NCBI RefSeq assembly: GCF_033343995.1
Contig: NZ_CP137573.1
Location: 3,009,001 to 3,073,000, forward strand
Direction of reading: 5' to 3'
Source of the DNA: Streptomyces sp. HUAS YS2
GTDB lineage: Bacteria > Actinomycetota > Actinomycetes > Streptomycetales > Streptomycetaceae
Length of the DNA stretch: 64,000 bases
Shown: in pieces, positions 25,195 through 34,843 of the stretch
How the letters are laid out: each line of letters begins with the position of its first letter
Numbering within the stretch: position 1 is the first letter of the stretch
Translations under genes and position numbers: made by a program
Notes under the pieces: model-generated
Told to the model about the DNA's origin: nothing
The model's database searches: none
The model's input: the letters and a program-made list of their open reading frames with translations, nothing else

Positions 25195-26295
25195 GTGGGT
25201 TTCCGCGAGCACATTGCTCCCGTGAGACGCATCGTGGGAATCGTCCTGGCGGTGCTGCTGATCGGCGGAGTGGCAGCAGCCGTCGTCGCAGGCCGCGACA
25301 GTGGGACAGGCACGGCAACGAAGACCGTGCGTGGAGTGATCGGGTCGGAGAAGGCGGAGTTCTTCGCCGATCCGGATGTGGTGAAGGCCCTCGCCGCCCA
25401 GGGCTTCACCGTGAGGACGGAGACCTCAGGCTCCTGGGACATGGAGCAACTCCCCCTCAAGGGGTACGACTTCGCGTTCCCGTCGTCCAAGGCGCCGGCC
25501 GACGAGATTCGGGCCAAGGCGAAGGTCACCGGCGCGCCGCAGCGCCCGTTCTACTCGCCGCTCGTCGTCGTCGCGCACCGCGGCGCCGCCGAGGTCCTGG
25601 CGGCCAACGGGCTCGCGCAGCTGAACAGTCCGGCCGGCGGCACATTGAAGATGGACGCGTACCTGGCCGCCGCCCGCGCCGACCGGACCTGGCAGCAGCT
25701 CAAGGGTGCCGAGAAGCACCATGAGTTGAGCGGGACGCTGTTCATCACCTCGACCGACCCGGTCGCCTCGAACTCCGGCGCGCTCTACCTCGCCGCGGCC
25801 AGCTACGTCGCCGAGGGCGGCAAGGTCGCCGGCGACAAGGCGGCCGTGGACCGCACCGCGCCGCTGCTGCGCAAGCTCACGCAGGTGCAGGGCGCCCAGC
25901 AGGCCGGCTCGGACGCGCCGTTCCGCGACTTCATCAGCGGCGTCGGCAACCCGCTGGTCCTGGTGTACGAGTCCCAGGTCGCCTCCCAGCTGCTCGCGAA
26001 GCAGGACCTCGGGGACCTGGTGCTGCTCTACCCGGACACCACGGTCAACAGCGACCACACCGTCGTCGCGCTCAGCGAGAACGGCCGGGCGCTCGGCGAA
26101 CTGCTCGCCACCGACCCGGAGTTGCGCAAGCTCGCGGTCCGGCACGGCTTCCGCCCGCAGGGCGCCGCCGCCGAGTTCACCGCCGCCACCGCAGCCCACA
26201 AGGGCCGCATCAACCAGACGCTCACCGGAGTCCGCCAGGCGCCCGTGCCCACCAGCGAGGTGCTGCACGAGATGGCGCGGCGGGCCCGTTCCTAG
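25195..26295 (+). CDS. Membrane-anchored solute-binding-like protein
   Basis: About 366 residues with an N-terminal signal-anchor (hydrophobic IVGIVLAVLLIGGVAAAVVAG) and a periplasmic-binding-type two-lobe fold resembling SBP_bac_11/ModA-like proteins (GSEKAEFFADPDVVKALAAQGFTV, SNSGALYLAAASYV, VLVYESQ). No lipobox cysteine. GTG 25195 is used; GTG 25222 is also possible and neither has a strong ribosome site. It leads a four-gene operon in which the third gene carries a similar solute-binding domain, so the two may be related by duplication. The bound ligand is unknown. Confidence 0.65.
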   Translation: MGFREHIAPVRRIVGIVLAVLLIGGVAAAVVAGRDSGTGTATKTVRGVIGSEKAEFFADPDVVKALAAQGFTVRTETSGSWDMEQLPLKGYDFAFPSSKAPADEIRAKAKVTGAPQRPFYSPLVVVAHRGAAEVLAANGLAQLNSPAGGTLKMDAYLAAARADRTWQQLKGAEKHHELSGTLFITSTDPVASNSGALYLAAASYVAEGGKVAGDKAAVDRTAPLLRKLTQVQGAQQAGSDAPFRDFISGVGNPLVLVYESQVASQLLAKQDLGDLVLLYPDTTVNSDHTVVALSENGRALGELLATDPELRKLAVRHGFRPQGAAAEFTAATAAHKGRINQTLTGVRQAPVPTSEVLHEMARRARS

Positions 26296-26305
26296 GGGGA
26301 ACCGC

Positions 26306-27505
26306 ATGACCACCAGCCCGCAGGGCCCGCTCCTGACCCCGCCCGACGAGCCGCCGCTCGTCCTGACCCCGCCCGAGCCGGTCGCCCCGGTCCGCACCGA
26401 GCAGGCGTCCGGTCTCGTCCCGCTGGACGAGACCGTCCGTACCGAGATGACCCGGCGCGCCACCGAGTACGTCGGCTCGCTCGCCGGGATCGATCCCCGC
26501 TCGCCCGAGTTCGCCGGCCGGATCGGGGAGATCACCGCACTCGGCGCGGGCGACATCCGCAGCGCCGCGCAGCAGACGAACCGGATGCTGGACCGCACTG
26601 TCCGCTCGCTGTCCGAGGGCGGCGGCGACGCGCAGACCCGGGTCGGCTCCTCGCTGGTCGAGCTGCGCCGCACGATCGAGGACCTCGATCCGCGCGACAC
26701 GCCCGCGAAGGGCGCCCGCAAGCTGCTGTCCCGGCTGCCCGGCGGCAACAAGGTCCGCGACCACATCGCCAAGTACGCCTCCTCGCAGGCCACGCTCAAC
26801 CGGATCGTCGGCGGACTGCGCGGCGGTCAGGACGAACTGCGCCGCGACAACGCGGCATTGCAGACCGAGCGGGCGCGGCTGTGGGAGACCATGGGCAAGC
26901 TCCAGGAGTACGCGGTGCTCACCGACGCCCTGGACGCCGCCGTCGAGGCGCACATCGCCGCCACCCCGGACCCGTCGGCTGCCGACGCGCTCCGCGCGGA
27001 CGTGCTGTTCCCGGTCCGGCAGAAGCACCAGGACCTGCTGACCCAGCTGGCCGTGTGCGCCCAGGGCTACCTGGCGATGGACGTGGTCCGGCGGAACAAC
27101 GACGAGCTGATCAAGGGCGTGGACCGGGCGGCGACGACCACGGTGTCGGCGCTGCGGATCGCCGTCATGCTGTCGTCCGCGCTGGAGAACCAGCGCCGGG
27201 TGACCGAGCAGGTGAACGTGCTGCGGTCGACGACGGAGGAACTGATCCGCGGCAACGCGGAGATGATGGCGACCCAGTCCGGCGAGATCCAGCGGATCGC
27301 GGCGGACCCGGCCGTCGGGGCGGAGACGCTGCGCACCGCGTTCCAGCAGATCTACCGCACGCTCGACGCGATCGACACGTACAAGGTCCAGGCGACCGAG
27401 GCGATGGCGACCACGGTCGAGTCGCTGACCACCGAACTCCGGTCGGCAAGTGCCTACCTGGAGCGCACCCGGCGCACGAGCGCGCTGGAAGGCGGTCTCG
27501 GATGA
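26306..27505 (+). CDS. TelA-family toxic-anion-resistance-like protein
   Basis: 399-residue TelA/KlaA-type protein. A Pro-rich N-terminus is followed by a largely helical protein with long coiled-coil stretches and the family-typical C-terminal half (KHQDLLTQLAVCAQGYLAMDVVRRNNDELIKGVDRAATTTVSALRIAV...). TelA proteins are linked to tellurite/toxic anion resistance and envelope stress, but their biochemical activity is unclear. It lies 10 bases after the binding-protein gene and overlaps the VWA gene by four bases (ATGA). The organisation suggests a structural or scaffold role with the extracellular partners rather than tellurite reduction. Confidence 0.82.
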   Translation: MTTSPQGPLLTPPDEPPLVLTPPEPVAPVRTEQASGLVPLDETVRTEMTRRATEYVGSLAGIDPRSPEFAGRIGEITALGAGDIRSAAQQTNRMLDRTVRSLSEGGGDAQTRVGSSLVELRRTIEDLDPRDTPAKGARKLLSRLPGGNKVRDHIAKYASSQATLNRIVGGLRGGQDELRRDNAALQTERARLWETMGKLQEYAVLTDALDAAVEAHIAATPDPSAADALRADVLFPVRQKHQDLLTQLAVCAQGYLAMDVVRRNNDELIKGVDRAATTTVSALRIAVMLSSALENQRRVTEQVNVLRSTTEELIRGNAEMMATQSGEIQRIAADPAVGAETLRTAFQQIYRTLDAIDTYKVQATEAMATTVESLTTELRSASAYLERTRRTSALEGGLG

Positions 27506-29088
27506 GGGCGCCGAGAACGGGCACCGCGGCCCGCATCGTCGCCGGGCTCGCCGTGGGCGCCCTGCTCGCCGGGACGGCGGCCTGCGGCGTGGCCGACGAC
27601 AAGGGCGGCGGGACGGACGACCACACGTACAGGCCCGGCACCCTCCGCGTCCTCGCGTCCTCCGAGCTTGCGGACATGAAGCCGGTGCTCGACGCGGCCG
27701 CGAAGGCCACCGGGGTGACCGTGCGGCCGACGTACGCGGGAACCCTCGACGCCGTCGAGCAGGTGGCGTCCGGGAAGGCGGACGGCCGCTACGACGCCGT
27801 GTGGCTGTCCTCCAACGACTACCTGCGGCTGCGCCCGGAGACCGCCGCGCGGATCACCGGTGAGACGCCGATCATGACCTCGCCCGTCGCGCTGGGCCTG
27901 CGGTCCGAGGCGGTCGCCCGGCTCGGCTGGGACCCGGCGAGAGTCACCTGGGCGCAGGTCCACCGGGCCGTCGCCGACGGAAAGCTGAGCTACGGGATGA
28001 CCGACCCGGTCCGCTCCAACTCCGGCTTCTCCGCGCTGGTCTCGATCGCGTCCGGGCTCTCCGGCGCCCAGTCCGCGCTCACCGACGCCGACGTCGCCCG
28101 GGCCACGCCCCGCCTGAAGGAGTTCTTCGCGGGGCAGAAGCTGACCTCCGGCTCCTCCGGCTGGCTGGCCACCGCGTACGCCCGCCGGTCCGACGTGGAC
28201 GCGCTGGTCAACTACGAGTCGGTGCTGCTCTCGATGCGGCCGCGGCTGACGGTGGTCCGCCCCAGCGACGGCGTCGTCACCGCCGACTACCCGTTCACCA
28301 CCCTCGCCTCCGCCCGCCCCGAGGCGAAGGACGCGGCCCGCCGGCTGACCACCCATCTGCGCGGCGCGGACGCCCAGCGGACGATCACCGAGAAGACGCT
28401 GCGCCGCCCGGTCGTCCCCGGGGTGCGTCCGGCGGCGGCGATCGCCACCGAGCCGCGCCGTGAACTGCCGTTCCCCGGCAGCCGGTCGGTCGCGGACGGG
28501 CTGCTCGACGCGTACGACAACCGGCTGCGCCGCCCGTCCCGCACGGTGTACGTGCTCGACACCTCCGGCTCCATGGCGGGCGACCGCCTGGAGCGGCTGA
28601 AGACGTCGCTGAGCGAGCTGACGAAGGACTTCCGGGACCGCGAAGAGGTCACGCTGCTGCCGTTCGGCTCGTCGGTGAAGCGGGACCAGGTCCGTACCCA
28701 CACCGTCGACCCGAAGGCGCCGGACCGGGCGCTCGCCGCGATCCGCGGCGACGCGGGCCGGCTGTCCGCCTCCGGCGAGACCGCGGTCTACAGCAGCCTG
28801 CGGGAGGCGTACGAGCGGCTGGGTGCCGGCGACACCGGCTCGGTGTTCACCTCGATCGTGCTGATGACGGACGGCGAGAACACCTCCGGCGACAAGGCCG
28901 GCGACTTCGAGGACTACTACCGGGCCCTGCCGGAGGACCGCCGTCGCACGCCCGTCTTCCCGATCCTGTTCGGCGACTCCGACCGGGCCGAGCTCGACCG
29001 GATCGCCACCCTCACCGGCGGCCGGCTGTTCGACGCGACGACCGGCTCCCTGGACGGCGCCTTCGAGGAGATCCGTGGCTATCAGTGA
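27502..29088 (+). CDS. Lipoprotein with solute-binding and VWA domains
   Basis: 528-residue exported lipoprotein with lipobox LLAGTAAC (about residues 24-31). An SBP_bac_11-like domain (about 45-310) precedes a von Willebrand factor A domain (about 345-525) with a complete MIDAS: DTSGSMAG at about 353-360, a Thr-containing loop SGETAVYSS and a distal Asp in LMTDGENTSG. The VWA domain should bind a metal and a protein or glycan ligand outside the cell. Together with the neighbouring binding protein, TelA-like and membrane proteins it forms a probable envelope-sensing or assembly complex. Ligand and function unknown. Confidence 0.82.
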   Translation: MRAPRTGTAARIVAGLAVGALLAGTAACGVADDKGGGTDDHTYRPGTLRVLASSELADMKPVLDAAAKATGVTVRPTYAGTLDAVEQVASGKADGRYDAVWLSSNDYLRLRPETAARITGETPIMTSPVALGLRSEAVARLGWDPARVTWAQVHRAVADGKLSYGMTDPVRSNSGFSALVSIASGLSGAQSALTDADVARATPRLKEFFAGQKLTSGSSGWLATAYARRSDVDALVNYESVLLSMRPRLTVVRPSDGVVTADYPFTTLASARPEAKDAARRLTTHLRGADAQRTITEKTLRRPVVPGVRPAAAIATEPRRELPFPGSRSVADGLLDAYDNRLRRPSRTVYVLDTSGSMAGDRLERLKTSLSELTKDFRDREEVTLLPFGSSVKRDQVRTHTVDPKAPDRALAAIRGDAGRLSASGETAVYSSLREAYERLGAGDTGSVFTSIVLMTDGENTSGDKAGDFEDYYRALPEDRRRTPVFPILFGDSDRAELDRIATLTGGRLFDATTGSLDGAFEEIRGYQ

Positions 29089-29686
29089 CCGCGTCCTGCG
29101 GTATCTCGAGTCCCGCAAGAACCTCACCGGCTCCGCCGCGGGCCTGGCCGGCCTGGCGCTGACCTTCACCGGCCTGGCGGGCGCGTACTGGCCGGTGGTG
29201 GTGGCCGGCCTGTACGGCGCGGGCGCGCTGATCGCCCCGCCGGAGCGGCCGCCGGCGCCTGACTTCCCGGACCCGGCCGAGGAACTGGACGAGCTCCGGG
29301 AGAACTTCGCGACCCTGCGGACGTACCTGGCGGAGGTCGACCTGCCGCCGGCGGCGGCCGGCCGGCTGACGGAGCTGGACGGGGTCCTGGAGGCGCTGCT
29401 CGACCCGAGCTCGGTCGCGGACGTGCTGGCGAAGGACCCGGAGGCCGTGCACGCGCTGTCCCGGGCGGTGCGCCAGGACGTCCCGGAGGCCGTGGACGCG
29501 TTCGTACGGACCCGGTGGTGGTCCCGGGTCGCACCGGGCTCGGAACCCCCGGAGCGGCACCTCGAACGGCAGCTGACCGCGCTGCACCGGGAGATGACCG
29601 CGATCGCGGGCGCCCTGCGGGACGCCGAGGAGCGCCGCCAGGAGGCCCACACGATCGTGACGGAGGAGCGTCAGGACCGCCTCTGA
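29075..29686 (+). CDS. Membrane protein of the TelA/VWA operon
   Basis: 203 residues beginning at GTG 29075, overlapping the VWA gene by 14 bases. Two adjacent hydrophobic helices (about 18-52) with short loops form an N-terminal hairpin, and the rest is an acidic, helical cytoplasmic domain with coiled-coil character (LDELRENFATLRTYLAEV, EMTAIAGALRDAEERRQEA). No known family recognised. The overlap implies translational coupling to the VWA gene; it may anchor the complex. A bidirectional terminator follows. Confidence 0.68.
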   Translation: MAISDRVLRYLESRKNLTGSAAGLAGLALTFTGLAGAYWPVVVAGLYGAGALIAPPERPPAPDFPDPAEELDELRENFATLRTYLAEVDLPPAAAGRLTELDGVLEALLDPSSVADVLAKDPEAVHALSRAVRQDVPEAVDAFVRTRWWSRVAPGSEPPERHLERQLTALHREMTAIAGALRDAEERRQEAHTIVTEERQDRL

Positions 29687-29712
29687 TCCTGGCCCCGCAC
29701 GCGGACGTGCCG

Positions 29713-29752
29713 CGGCCCCCGGAAGCACGGTGAGGATGGCTTCCGGGGGCCG
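29713..29752. terminator. Bidirectional terminator between the TelA operon and pckG
   Basis: CGGCCCCCGGAAGC (29713-29726) pairs perfectly with GCTTCCGGGGGCCG (29739-29752) over a 12-base loop. It lies between convergent genes. Confidence 0.85.
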
Positions 29753-29828
29753 ATGCGTCGTGACGGGCCGTCGTGACCCCACAGGTCAGGGCGGTGTTCG
29801 GGGCAACCCGGCACGAGTCATGGGGGGA

Positions 29829-31652
29829 CTAGCCCAGGCGCTCCACGAGGGCGTTGTACTGGTCCCACAGCTCCTTCGGCGTGTGGTCGCCGAAGGTGTT
29901 GAGGTGCTCGGGGACCAGGGCGGCCTCCTCGCGCCAGACGTCGCGGTCGACCTTGAGCAGGAACTCCAGGTCCTCCGCCGGAAGGTCCAGGCCGTCGGTG
30001 TCGAGGGCCTCCGCGCTCGGCAGGATGCCGATCGGGGTCTCGACGCCCTCGGCCTTGCCCTCCAGGCGCTCCACGATCCACTTCAGGACGCGGCTGTTCT
30101 CGCCGAAGCCCGGCCAGACGAACTTGCCGGCGTCGTTCTTGCGGAACCAGTTCACGTAGTAGATCTTCGGCAGCTTCGTGGCGTCCGCGGACGCGCCGAC
30201 CTTGATCCAGTGGGCCATGTAGTCGCCCATGTTGTAGCCGCAGAACGGCAGCATGGCGAACGGGTCGCGGCGCAGCTCGCCGACCTTGCCCTCGGCGGCG
30301 GCGGTCTTCTCGGAGGCGACGTTCGCGCCGAGGAAGACGCCGTGGTTCCAGTCGAAGGACTCGGTCACCAGCGGAACGGCGGAGGCGCGGCGGCCACCGA
30401 AGAGGATCGCCGAGATCGGGACGCCCTTGGTGTCCTCCCACTCGGGGGCGATCGTCGGGCACTGCGCGGCCGGGACGGTGAAGCGGGCGTTCGGGTGGGC
30501 CGCCGGGGTCTCGGACTCCGGGGTCCAGTCGTTGCCCTTCCAGTCCGTGAGGTGCTTGGGCGCCTCCTCGGTCATGCCCTCCCACCACACGTCGCCGTCG
30601 TCGGTGAGCGCGACGTTCGTGAAGACGGAGTTGCCCCACAGGGTCTTCATGGCGTTGGCGTTGGTGTGCTCGCCGGTGCCGGGCGCGACGCCGAAGAAGC
30701 CGGCCTCGGGGTTGATCGCGTACAGCCGGCCGTCCTCGCCGAACCGCATCCAGGCGATGTCGTCACCGATGGTCTCGACGGTCCAGCCGGGGATCGTCGG
30801 CTCGAGCATGGCCAGGTTGGTCTTGCCGCAGGCGGACGGGAAGGCCGCGGCGACGTACTTGGCCTCGCCCTGCGGCGGGGTCAGCTTGAGGATCAGCATG
30901 TGCTCGGCGAGCCAGCCCTCGTCGCGCGCCATGACGGAGGCGATGCGCAGGGCGTAGCACTTCTTGCCGAGCAGGGCGTTGCCGCCGTAGCCGGAGCCGT
31001 ACGACCAGATCTCGCGGGTCTCCGGGAAGTGGGAGATGTACTTCGTGGAGTTGCACGGCCACGGCACGTCCGCCTCGCCCTCGGCGAGCGGGGCGCCCAG
31101 GGTGTGCACGGCCTTGACGAAGAACCCGTCGGTGCCGAGCTCGTCGAGGACGGCCTGGCCCATGCGGGTCATGGTGCGCATGGAGACGGCGACGTACGCG
31201 GAGTCGGTGATCTCGACGCCGATGGCGGAGAGCGGGGAGCCGACCGGGCCCATGCAGAAGGGCACGACGTACATGGTGCGGCCCTTCATGGAGCCGCGGA
31301 AGATGCCCTTCTCACCTGCGAAGATGTCCTTCATCTCCGCCGGGGCCTTCCAGTGGTTGGTCGGGCCCGCGTCCTCCTCCTTCTCGGAGCAGATGAAGGT
31401 CCGGTCCTCGACGCGCGCGACGTCGGTGGGGTCGGAGGCGGCGTAGTAGGAGTTCGGGCGCAGGGTCGCGTCGAGCTTCTTGAAGGTCCCCTTGGCGACG
31501 AGCTCCTCACACAGGCGCTCGTACTCGGCCTCGGACCCGTCACACCAGACGATGTCGTCCGGCTGGGTGATCGCCGCGATCTCGTTCACCCAGGAGACCA
31601 GTTCCTGGTGCTGGGTGGGGACGGTGGTGGGAGCCGCGTTGTCGCGCGCCAC
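29829..31652 (-). CDS. pckG: Phosphoenolpyruvate carboxykinase (GTP)
   Basis: GTP-dependent PEP carboxykinase, converting oxaloacetate to PEP in gluconeogenesis. GTG 31652 has AAGGAG six bases upstream and starts [18 protein letters not shown]; readings to 31913 lack a ribosome site. 607 residues is the family norm. Motifs seen: active-site cysteine and P-loop in [15 protein letters not shown], metal/phosphate site [28 protein letters not shown], and the specificity loop [16 protein letters not shown]. Single gene flanked by a bidirectional terminator and a divergent spacer (31653-31849), in which I could not fix a convincing promoter. Confidence 0.96.
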   Translation of the reverse strand: MARDNAAPTTVPTQHQELVSWVNEIAAITQPDDIVWCDGSEAEYERLCEELVAKGTFKKLDATLRPNSYYAASDPTDVARVEDRTFICSEKEEDAGPTNHWKAPAEMKDIFAGEKGIFRGSMKGRTMYVVPFCMGPVGSPLSAIGVEITDSAYVAVSMRTMTRMGQAVLDELGTDGFFVKAVHTLGAPLAEGEADVPWPCNSTKYISHFPETREIWSYGSGYGGNALLGKKCYALRIASVMARDEGWLAEHMLILKLTPPQGEAKYVAAAFPSACGKTNLAMLEPTIPGWTVETIGDDIAWMRFGEDGRLYAINPEAGFFGVAPGTGEHTNANAMKTLWGNSVFTNVALTDDGDVWWEGMTEEAPKHLTDWKGNDWTPESETPAAHPNARFTVPAAQCPTIAPEWEDTKGVPISAILFGGRRASAVPLVTESFDWNHGVFLGANVASEKTAAAEGKVGELRRDPFAMLPFCGYNMGDYMAHWIKVGASADATKLPKIYYVNWFRKNDAGKFVWPGFGENSRVLKWIVERLEGKAEGVETPIGILPSAEALDTDGLDLPAEDLEFLLKVDRDVWREEAALVPEHLNTFGDHTPKELWDQYNALVERLG

Positions 31653-31849
31653 GATTGCTCCTTGGTGAGGGGTTTTTAGATGTCTGCCCCGTGGGGGCTG
31701 CGACCCGGATGCGTCGTAGCTGCTCATCCGGTGCCGACCACACTCATTTGATCGTATCCGACGCGCGTGCCCATATGTCCAGAGGGGTGCACACGTGAGC
31801 ATCACCACTCCGGCCCGGAGCATAAGGACGCGTGGGTAGCATTCGGCGC

Positions 31850-32536
31850 ATGACTGCAGCCGTGCCGGAGGAGACCCAGATGGAGCAGGCCCTACCGGTG
31901 CCGCTGAAGCCACGGCTGCGGGGCTGGCTGCACGCCGGGATGTTCCCCGCCGTGATCGTCGCCGGACTCGCCCTGGTCGCGCTCTCCGACTCGCCGCGGG
32001 CCCGGATCGCCTGCGGGATCTACGTCCTCACCGCCTGCCTGCTCTTCGGCATCAGCGCGCTCTACCACCGGGGCAACTGGGGCCCGCGCGGCGAAGCCGT
32101 GCTCCGCCGTCTCGACCACGCCAATATCTTTCTGATCATCGCGGGCACCTATACCCCGCTGACGCTGCTCCTGCTCCCCGATTCCACCGGCCGGCCCCTC
32201 CTGTGGGCGGTCTGGGCGGCGGCCGTGGCCGGCATCGCGTTCCGGGTCTTCTGGGTCGGCGCCCCTCGCTGGCTGTACACGCCCTGCTACCTGGCGATGG
32301 GCTGGGCCGCGGTCTTCTTCCTGCCCGACTTCATGCGGGCCGGCGGCATCGCCGTGCTCGTCCTGGTGATCGTCGGCGGCGTGCTCTACAGCGCCGGCGG
32401 CGTCATCTACGGCATGAAGCGGCCCAACCCCTCCCCGCGCTGGTTCGGCTTCCACGAGGTCTTCCACTCCTTCACCCTGGCCGCCTTCGTCGTCCACTAC
32501 GTCGGCATCTCGCTGGTGGCCTACCAGCACGCCTGA
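31850..32536 (+). CDS. Hemolysin III/PAQR family membrane protein
   Basis: 228-residue seven-helix membrane protein of the hemolysin III/PAQR (TrhA) family. Conserved motifs seen: SALYHRGNW (Ser and His), [16 protein letters not shown] (Asp, His), and [16 protein letters not shown] (two metal-binding His). The family is proposed to include zinc-dependent membrane hydrolases, and its haemolysin label is historical. ATG 31850; the -10-like TAGCAT at 31837-31842 sits only eight bases before the start, so the transcript may be leaderless. The TetR regulator follows after eight bases, so they are probably cotranscribed. Confidence 0.86.
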   Translation: MTAAVPEETQMEQALPVPLKPRLRGWLHAGMFPAVIVAGLALVALSDSPRARIACGIYVLTACLLFGISALYHRGNWGPRGEAVLRRLDHANIFLIIAGTYTPLTLLLLPDSTGRPLLWAVWAAAVAGIAFRVFWVGAPRWLYTPCYLAMGWAAVFFLPDFMRAGGIAVLVLVIVGGVLYSAGGVIYGMKRPNPSPRWFGFHEVFHSFTLAAFVVHYVGISLVAYQHA

Positions 32537-32544
32537 CCCGCACA

Positions 32545-33171
32545 ATGACGGCCATGGCCGCCGACCCCTCGTCCCCGCTCAGCCTGCGCGAACGCAAGAA
32601 GCTCAAGACCCGCGCCGCGATCCGCCGCGCCGCGCTCGCGCTCGTCGCCGAGCAGCCGTGGGAGGCGACGACCACCGAGCAGATCGCCGCCGCCGCGGAC
32701 GTCTCGCCGAGCACCGTCGCCCGCTACTTCCCGGTGAAGGAGGACATCCTCCTCAGCGACGAGGGCGACGAGCTCCTGGAGGCCCGGCTGCGCGCCCGCC
32801 CGGCCGGCGAGGACCCGCTGGAGTCGCTGCGCGCGGTGGTGACCGACGCGGTGCGCGCGACCCTGGCGGCGGAGCCCGAGGCCGTCCTGCTGCGGGCCCG
32901 GCTCATGGTCGAGATCCCCGCCGTACGGGCCCGGCTCACCGAGACCACCGCCGAGACCGCCCAGCGGCTGGCCGGCGCGATCGCCGACCGGACCGGCCGG
33001 GACGCCGACGACCTGGAGGTACGGGTCTTCTGCGCGGCCGTCCTCGGCGCGCTGCGCGAGGCGACCGTCTACTGGGCCGAGCACGGGCGCGACCCCCGCG
33101 ATCTCGTCCCGCTGCTCGGCCGCGCCGTCGACACCCTCAAGGCCGGGCCGGCGCTCCGAGCACACCCCTGA
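32545..33171 (+). CDS. TetR-family transcriptional regulator
   Basis: 208-residue TetR/AcrR-type regulator. Helix-turn-helix near residues 35-60 (TTEQIAAAADVSPSTVARYFPVKEDIL) is the standard signature, followed by an all-helical ligand domain. Starts at ATG 32545 (32554 is an alternative). It probably governs the adjacent hemolysin III gene or the unit itself. Its last 35 bases overlap the 3' end of the convergent GH26-like gene, so transcripts from the two strands are complementary here. Confidence 0.85.
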   Translation: MTAMAADPSSPLSLRERKKLKTRAAIRRAALALVAEQPWEATTTEQIAAAADVSPSTVARYFPVKEDILLSDEGDELLEARLRARPAGEDPLESLRAVVTDAVRATLAAEPEAVLLRARLMVEIPAVRARLTETTAETAQRLAGAIADRTGRDADDLEVRVFCAAVLGALREATVYWAEHGRDPRDLVPLLGRAVDTLKAGPALRAHP

Positions 33172-34159
33172 CGACCCGGCCCGACAGCGGGTTGTCCGGG
33201 CACTGCCACACCCCGTGCGGGCAGTAGTCCGTGAGGGTCTGGTACACCGGCCGGTGCCGGGCGAACCAGTCGAGCATCCCCCACACGTACGCCGGGTCGT
33301 CCCCGTTCCGGAACAGCCCCCACTCCGGGTACGACACCGGCTTGCCGTGCGCCGCTGCGAACCGCACATGGTGCGCGAGCCCGTACTCCTCCGCGACCTG
33401 CCCGGCGAAGCCGAGGCCCTCCGGCTGGTCGTAGGCGTCCATGCCGATGATGTCGACGTACGCGTCCCCCGGATAGCACTCCGGCCACGGGATCGCGTCC
33501 CGCCCCCGGCTGGCCGTGAAGTCGAACCGGAACCGCTCGCCCGGCGTCGCGCGCAGCACGCCGACGAGCCGCCGCCAGTACGCCCGCCAGGCCGCCGGGT
33601 CCGGCGCGCAGCGGTGGCTGTACGTGGTGCCGTTCATCTCCCAGCCGAGGACCAGGACCGCGTCGCCGAGGCCGTGCGCGACCAGCCGCTCCCCCAGCGT
33701 CCGGAAGTGCCCGTCGAACGCGCCGGCCGCGCCGCGCCGCAGCTGGGCCCGGACCTCTCCGTCGGCGAGCCCCGCCTCGTTGCGCTCCAGCATCGGCACG
33801 TTCAGCACGAACATCCGCCCCGGCCGCTCCGCCTTCCAGCGCGCCCACGGCCCGAACAGGGCCGGGTGGCCCTCGATGTTGGACCACAGGTCGCCGGGCA
33901 GGTACGTGTGCCCGACGGTCAGCGGGGCCCCTCCCCCGAGCCACCGCTGCGCCTCGCCGATCCGCGCCACACCGGCCGCGTCCGAGCCGGTGAAGAACCC
34001 GGACGGCGTGGTCAGCGGCGGCAGCGAGGCGGCCCACCGCCCGCTGTCCCGGTCGTCGGGGGCGATCCCGCGGTGCTGGACGAGAGCACACCACAAGGCC
34101 GCGAGCAGCACGACCAGTGCCACTCGCGGCCGGGCGGACGACGCCCCGGGGCGCGTCAC
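33137..34159 (-). CDS. GH26-like secreted or anchored glycoside hydrolase (short paralog)
   Basis: 340 residues with a signal-anchor or signal peptide (about 10-30) and a GH26-type barrel. The catalytic pair is visible as VLGWEMNG (acid/base Glu) and [11 protein letters not shown] (nucleophile Glu), along with [15 protein letters not shown] and DIIGMDAYDQP. GH26 enzymes are mostly beta-mannanases or other endo-glycanases. It is closely related to the catalytic part of the 50233-51828 protein (shared [22 protein letters not shown] and other stretches) but has no repeat tail. Its 3' end overlaps the TetR gene. It lies one base after the VKOR-like gene, so they are likely cotranscribed. Confidence 0.8.
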   Translation of the reverse strand: MTRPGASSARPRVALVVLLAALWCALVQHRGIAPDDRDSGRWAASLPPLTTPSGFFTGSDAAGVARIGEAQRWLGGGAPLTVGHTYLPGDLWSNIEGHPALFGPWARWKAERPGRMFVLNVPMLERNEAGLADGEVRAQLRRGAAGAFDGHFRTLGERLVAHGLGDAVLVLGWEMNGTTYSHRCAPDPAAWRAYWRRLVGVLRATPGERFRFDFTASRGRDAIPWPECYPGDAYVDIIGMDAYDQPEGLGFAGQVAEEYGLAHHVRFAAAHGKPVSYPEWGLFRNGDDPAYVWGMLDWFARHRPVYQTLTDYCPHGVWQCPDNPLSGRVVRGVLGAPARP

Positions 34160-34160
34160 G

Positions 34161-34811
34161 TCAGCTCGTCCAGAAGTCCCACCATCGGGTCAGGATCAGC
34201 ATGCCGATGACGCCCAGGTGCAGCACCGGCAGGGCGAAGGTGAACTCCTCGCAGAAGCCGCGCACTCCGGCGGGCGCCGGCAGCACGCCCGTGCGGACGT
34301 TGAGCGAGGTGACGTACCAGAACATGACGGCCGTCGCGGTCCAGGCCAGGCAGCACCACAGGCACAGCGCGTTGATCTCGTACAGCGACTGGTACATCAG
34401 CCAGGTGCAGAACCCGACGCCGAACAACGTGCCGGCGTTCAGCCCGAGCCAGAACCAGGGCCGGTAGCGGGCCCCGGCGAGCAGCCCGGCGCCGATGGCG
34501 ACCACCATCCCGTACGTGACGAGCCCCAGCATCGGGTTCGGGAAGCCGAACACCGCCGCTTGCTCGCTCTTCATGACGCTGCCGCAGGAGACGACCGGGT
34601 TGAGGCTGCAGCCCGGCGTGAAGTTCGGGTCCTCCAGGAGGAGGAACTTGTCGAGCGTGATCACCCAGCCCGCGAGCACCCCCGCCGCACCGGTGACCAC
34701 CAGCATCCAGCCGAACGCCCGGCTCGCGCCGATCCGCGCGTCCGGCTCCTCGGCCTTCTCCCGCCGGTGCCGCTGACCCGGCACCCCGTCCCGTACACCC
34801 ACCGTCGCCAT
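34161..34811 (-). CDS. Vitamin K epoxide reductase (VKOR) family membrane protein
   Basis: 216-residue, four- to five-helix membrane protein of the VKOR family, which re-oxidises thiol oxidoreductases by passing electrons to a quinone and so supports disulfide formation outside the cell. Seen: the loop Cys pair (PGCSLNPVVSCGSVM) and the active-site CLWC. ATG 34811 has GAGGGG eight bases upstream. It immediately precedes the GH26-like gene, whose product has two or more cysteines (YCPHGVWQC), and is close to melanin and chaplin genes whose products also carry cysteine pairs. A role in folding these secreted proteins is inferred. Confidence 0.87.
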   Translation of the reverse strand: MATVGVRDGVPGQRHRREKAEEPDARIGASRAFGWMLVVTGAAGVLAGWVITLDKFLLLEDPNFTPGCSLNPVVSCGSVMKSEQAAVFGFPNPMLGLVTYGMVVAIGAGLLAGARYRPWFWLGLNAGTLFGVGFCTWLMYQSLYEINALCLWCCLAWTATAVMFWYVTSLNVRTGVLPAPAGVRGFCEEFTFALPVLHLGVIGMLILTRWWDFWTS

Positions 34812-34843
34812 GGCGTCGCCCCTCACGTGTCGGCCCTCGCGGG

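Noticed and set aside
26306..27505. Dedicated tellurite-resistance operon
   Set aside because: TelA homology alone is weak evidence; no TerC/TerD-type proteins are nearby and the partners are extracellular binding and VWA proteins.
29730..31679. 649-codon plus-strand open frame opposite pckG
   Set aside because: Shadow of a highly conserved gene; the translation is low-complexity Gly/Leu/Val/Arg with no motif.
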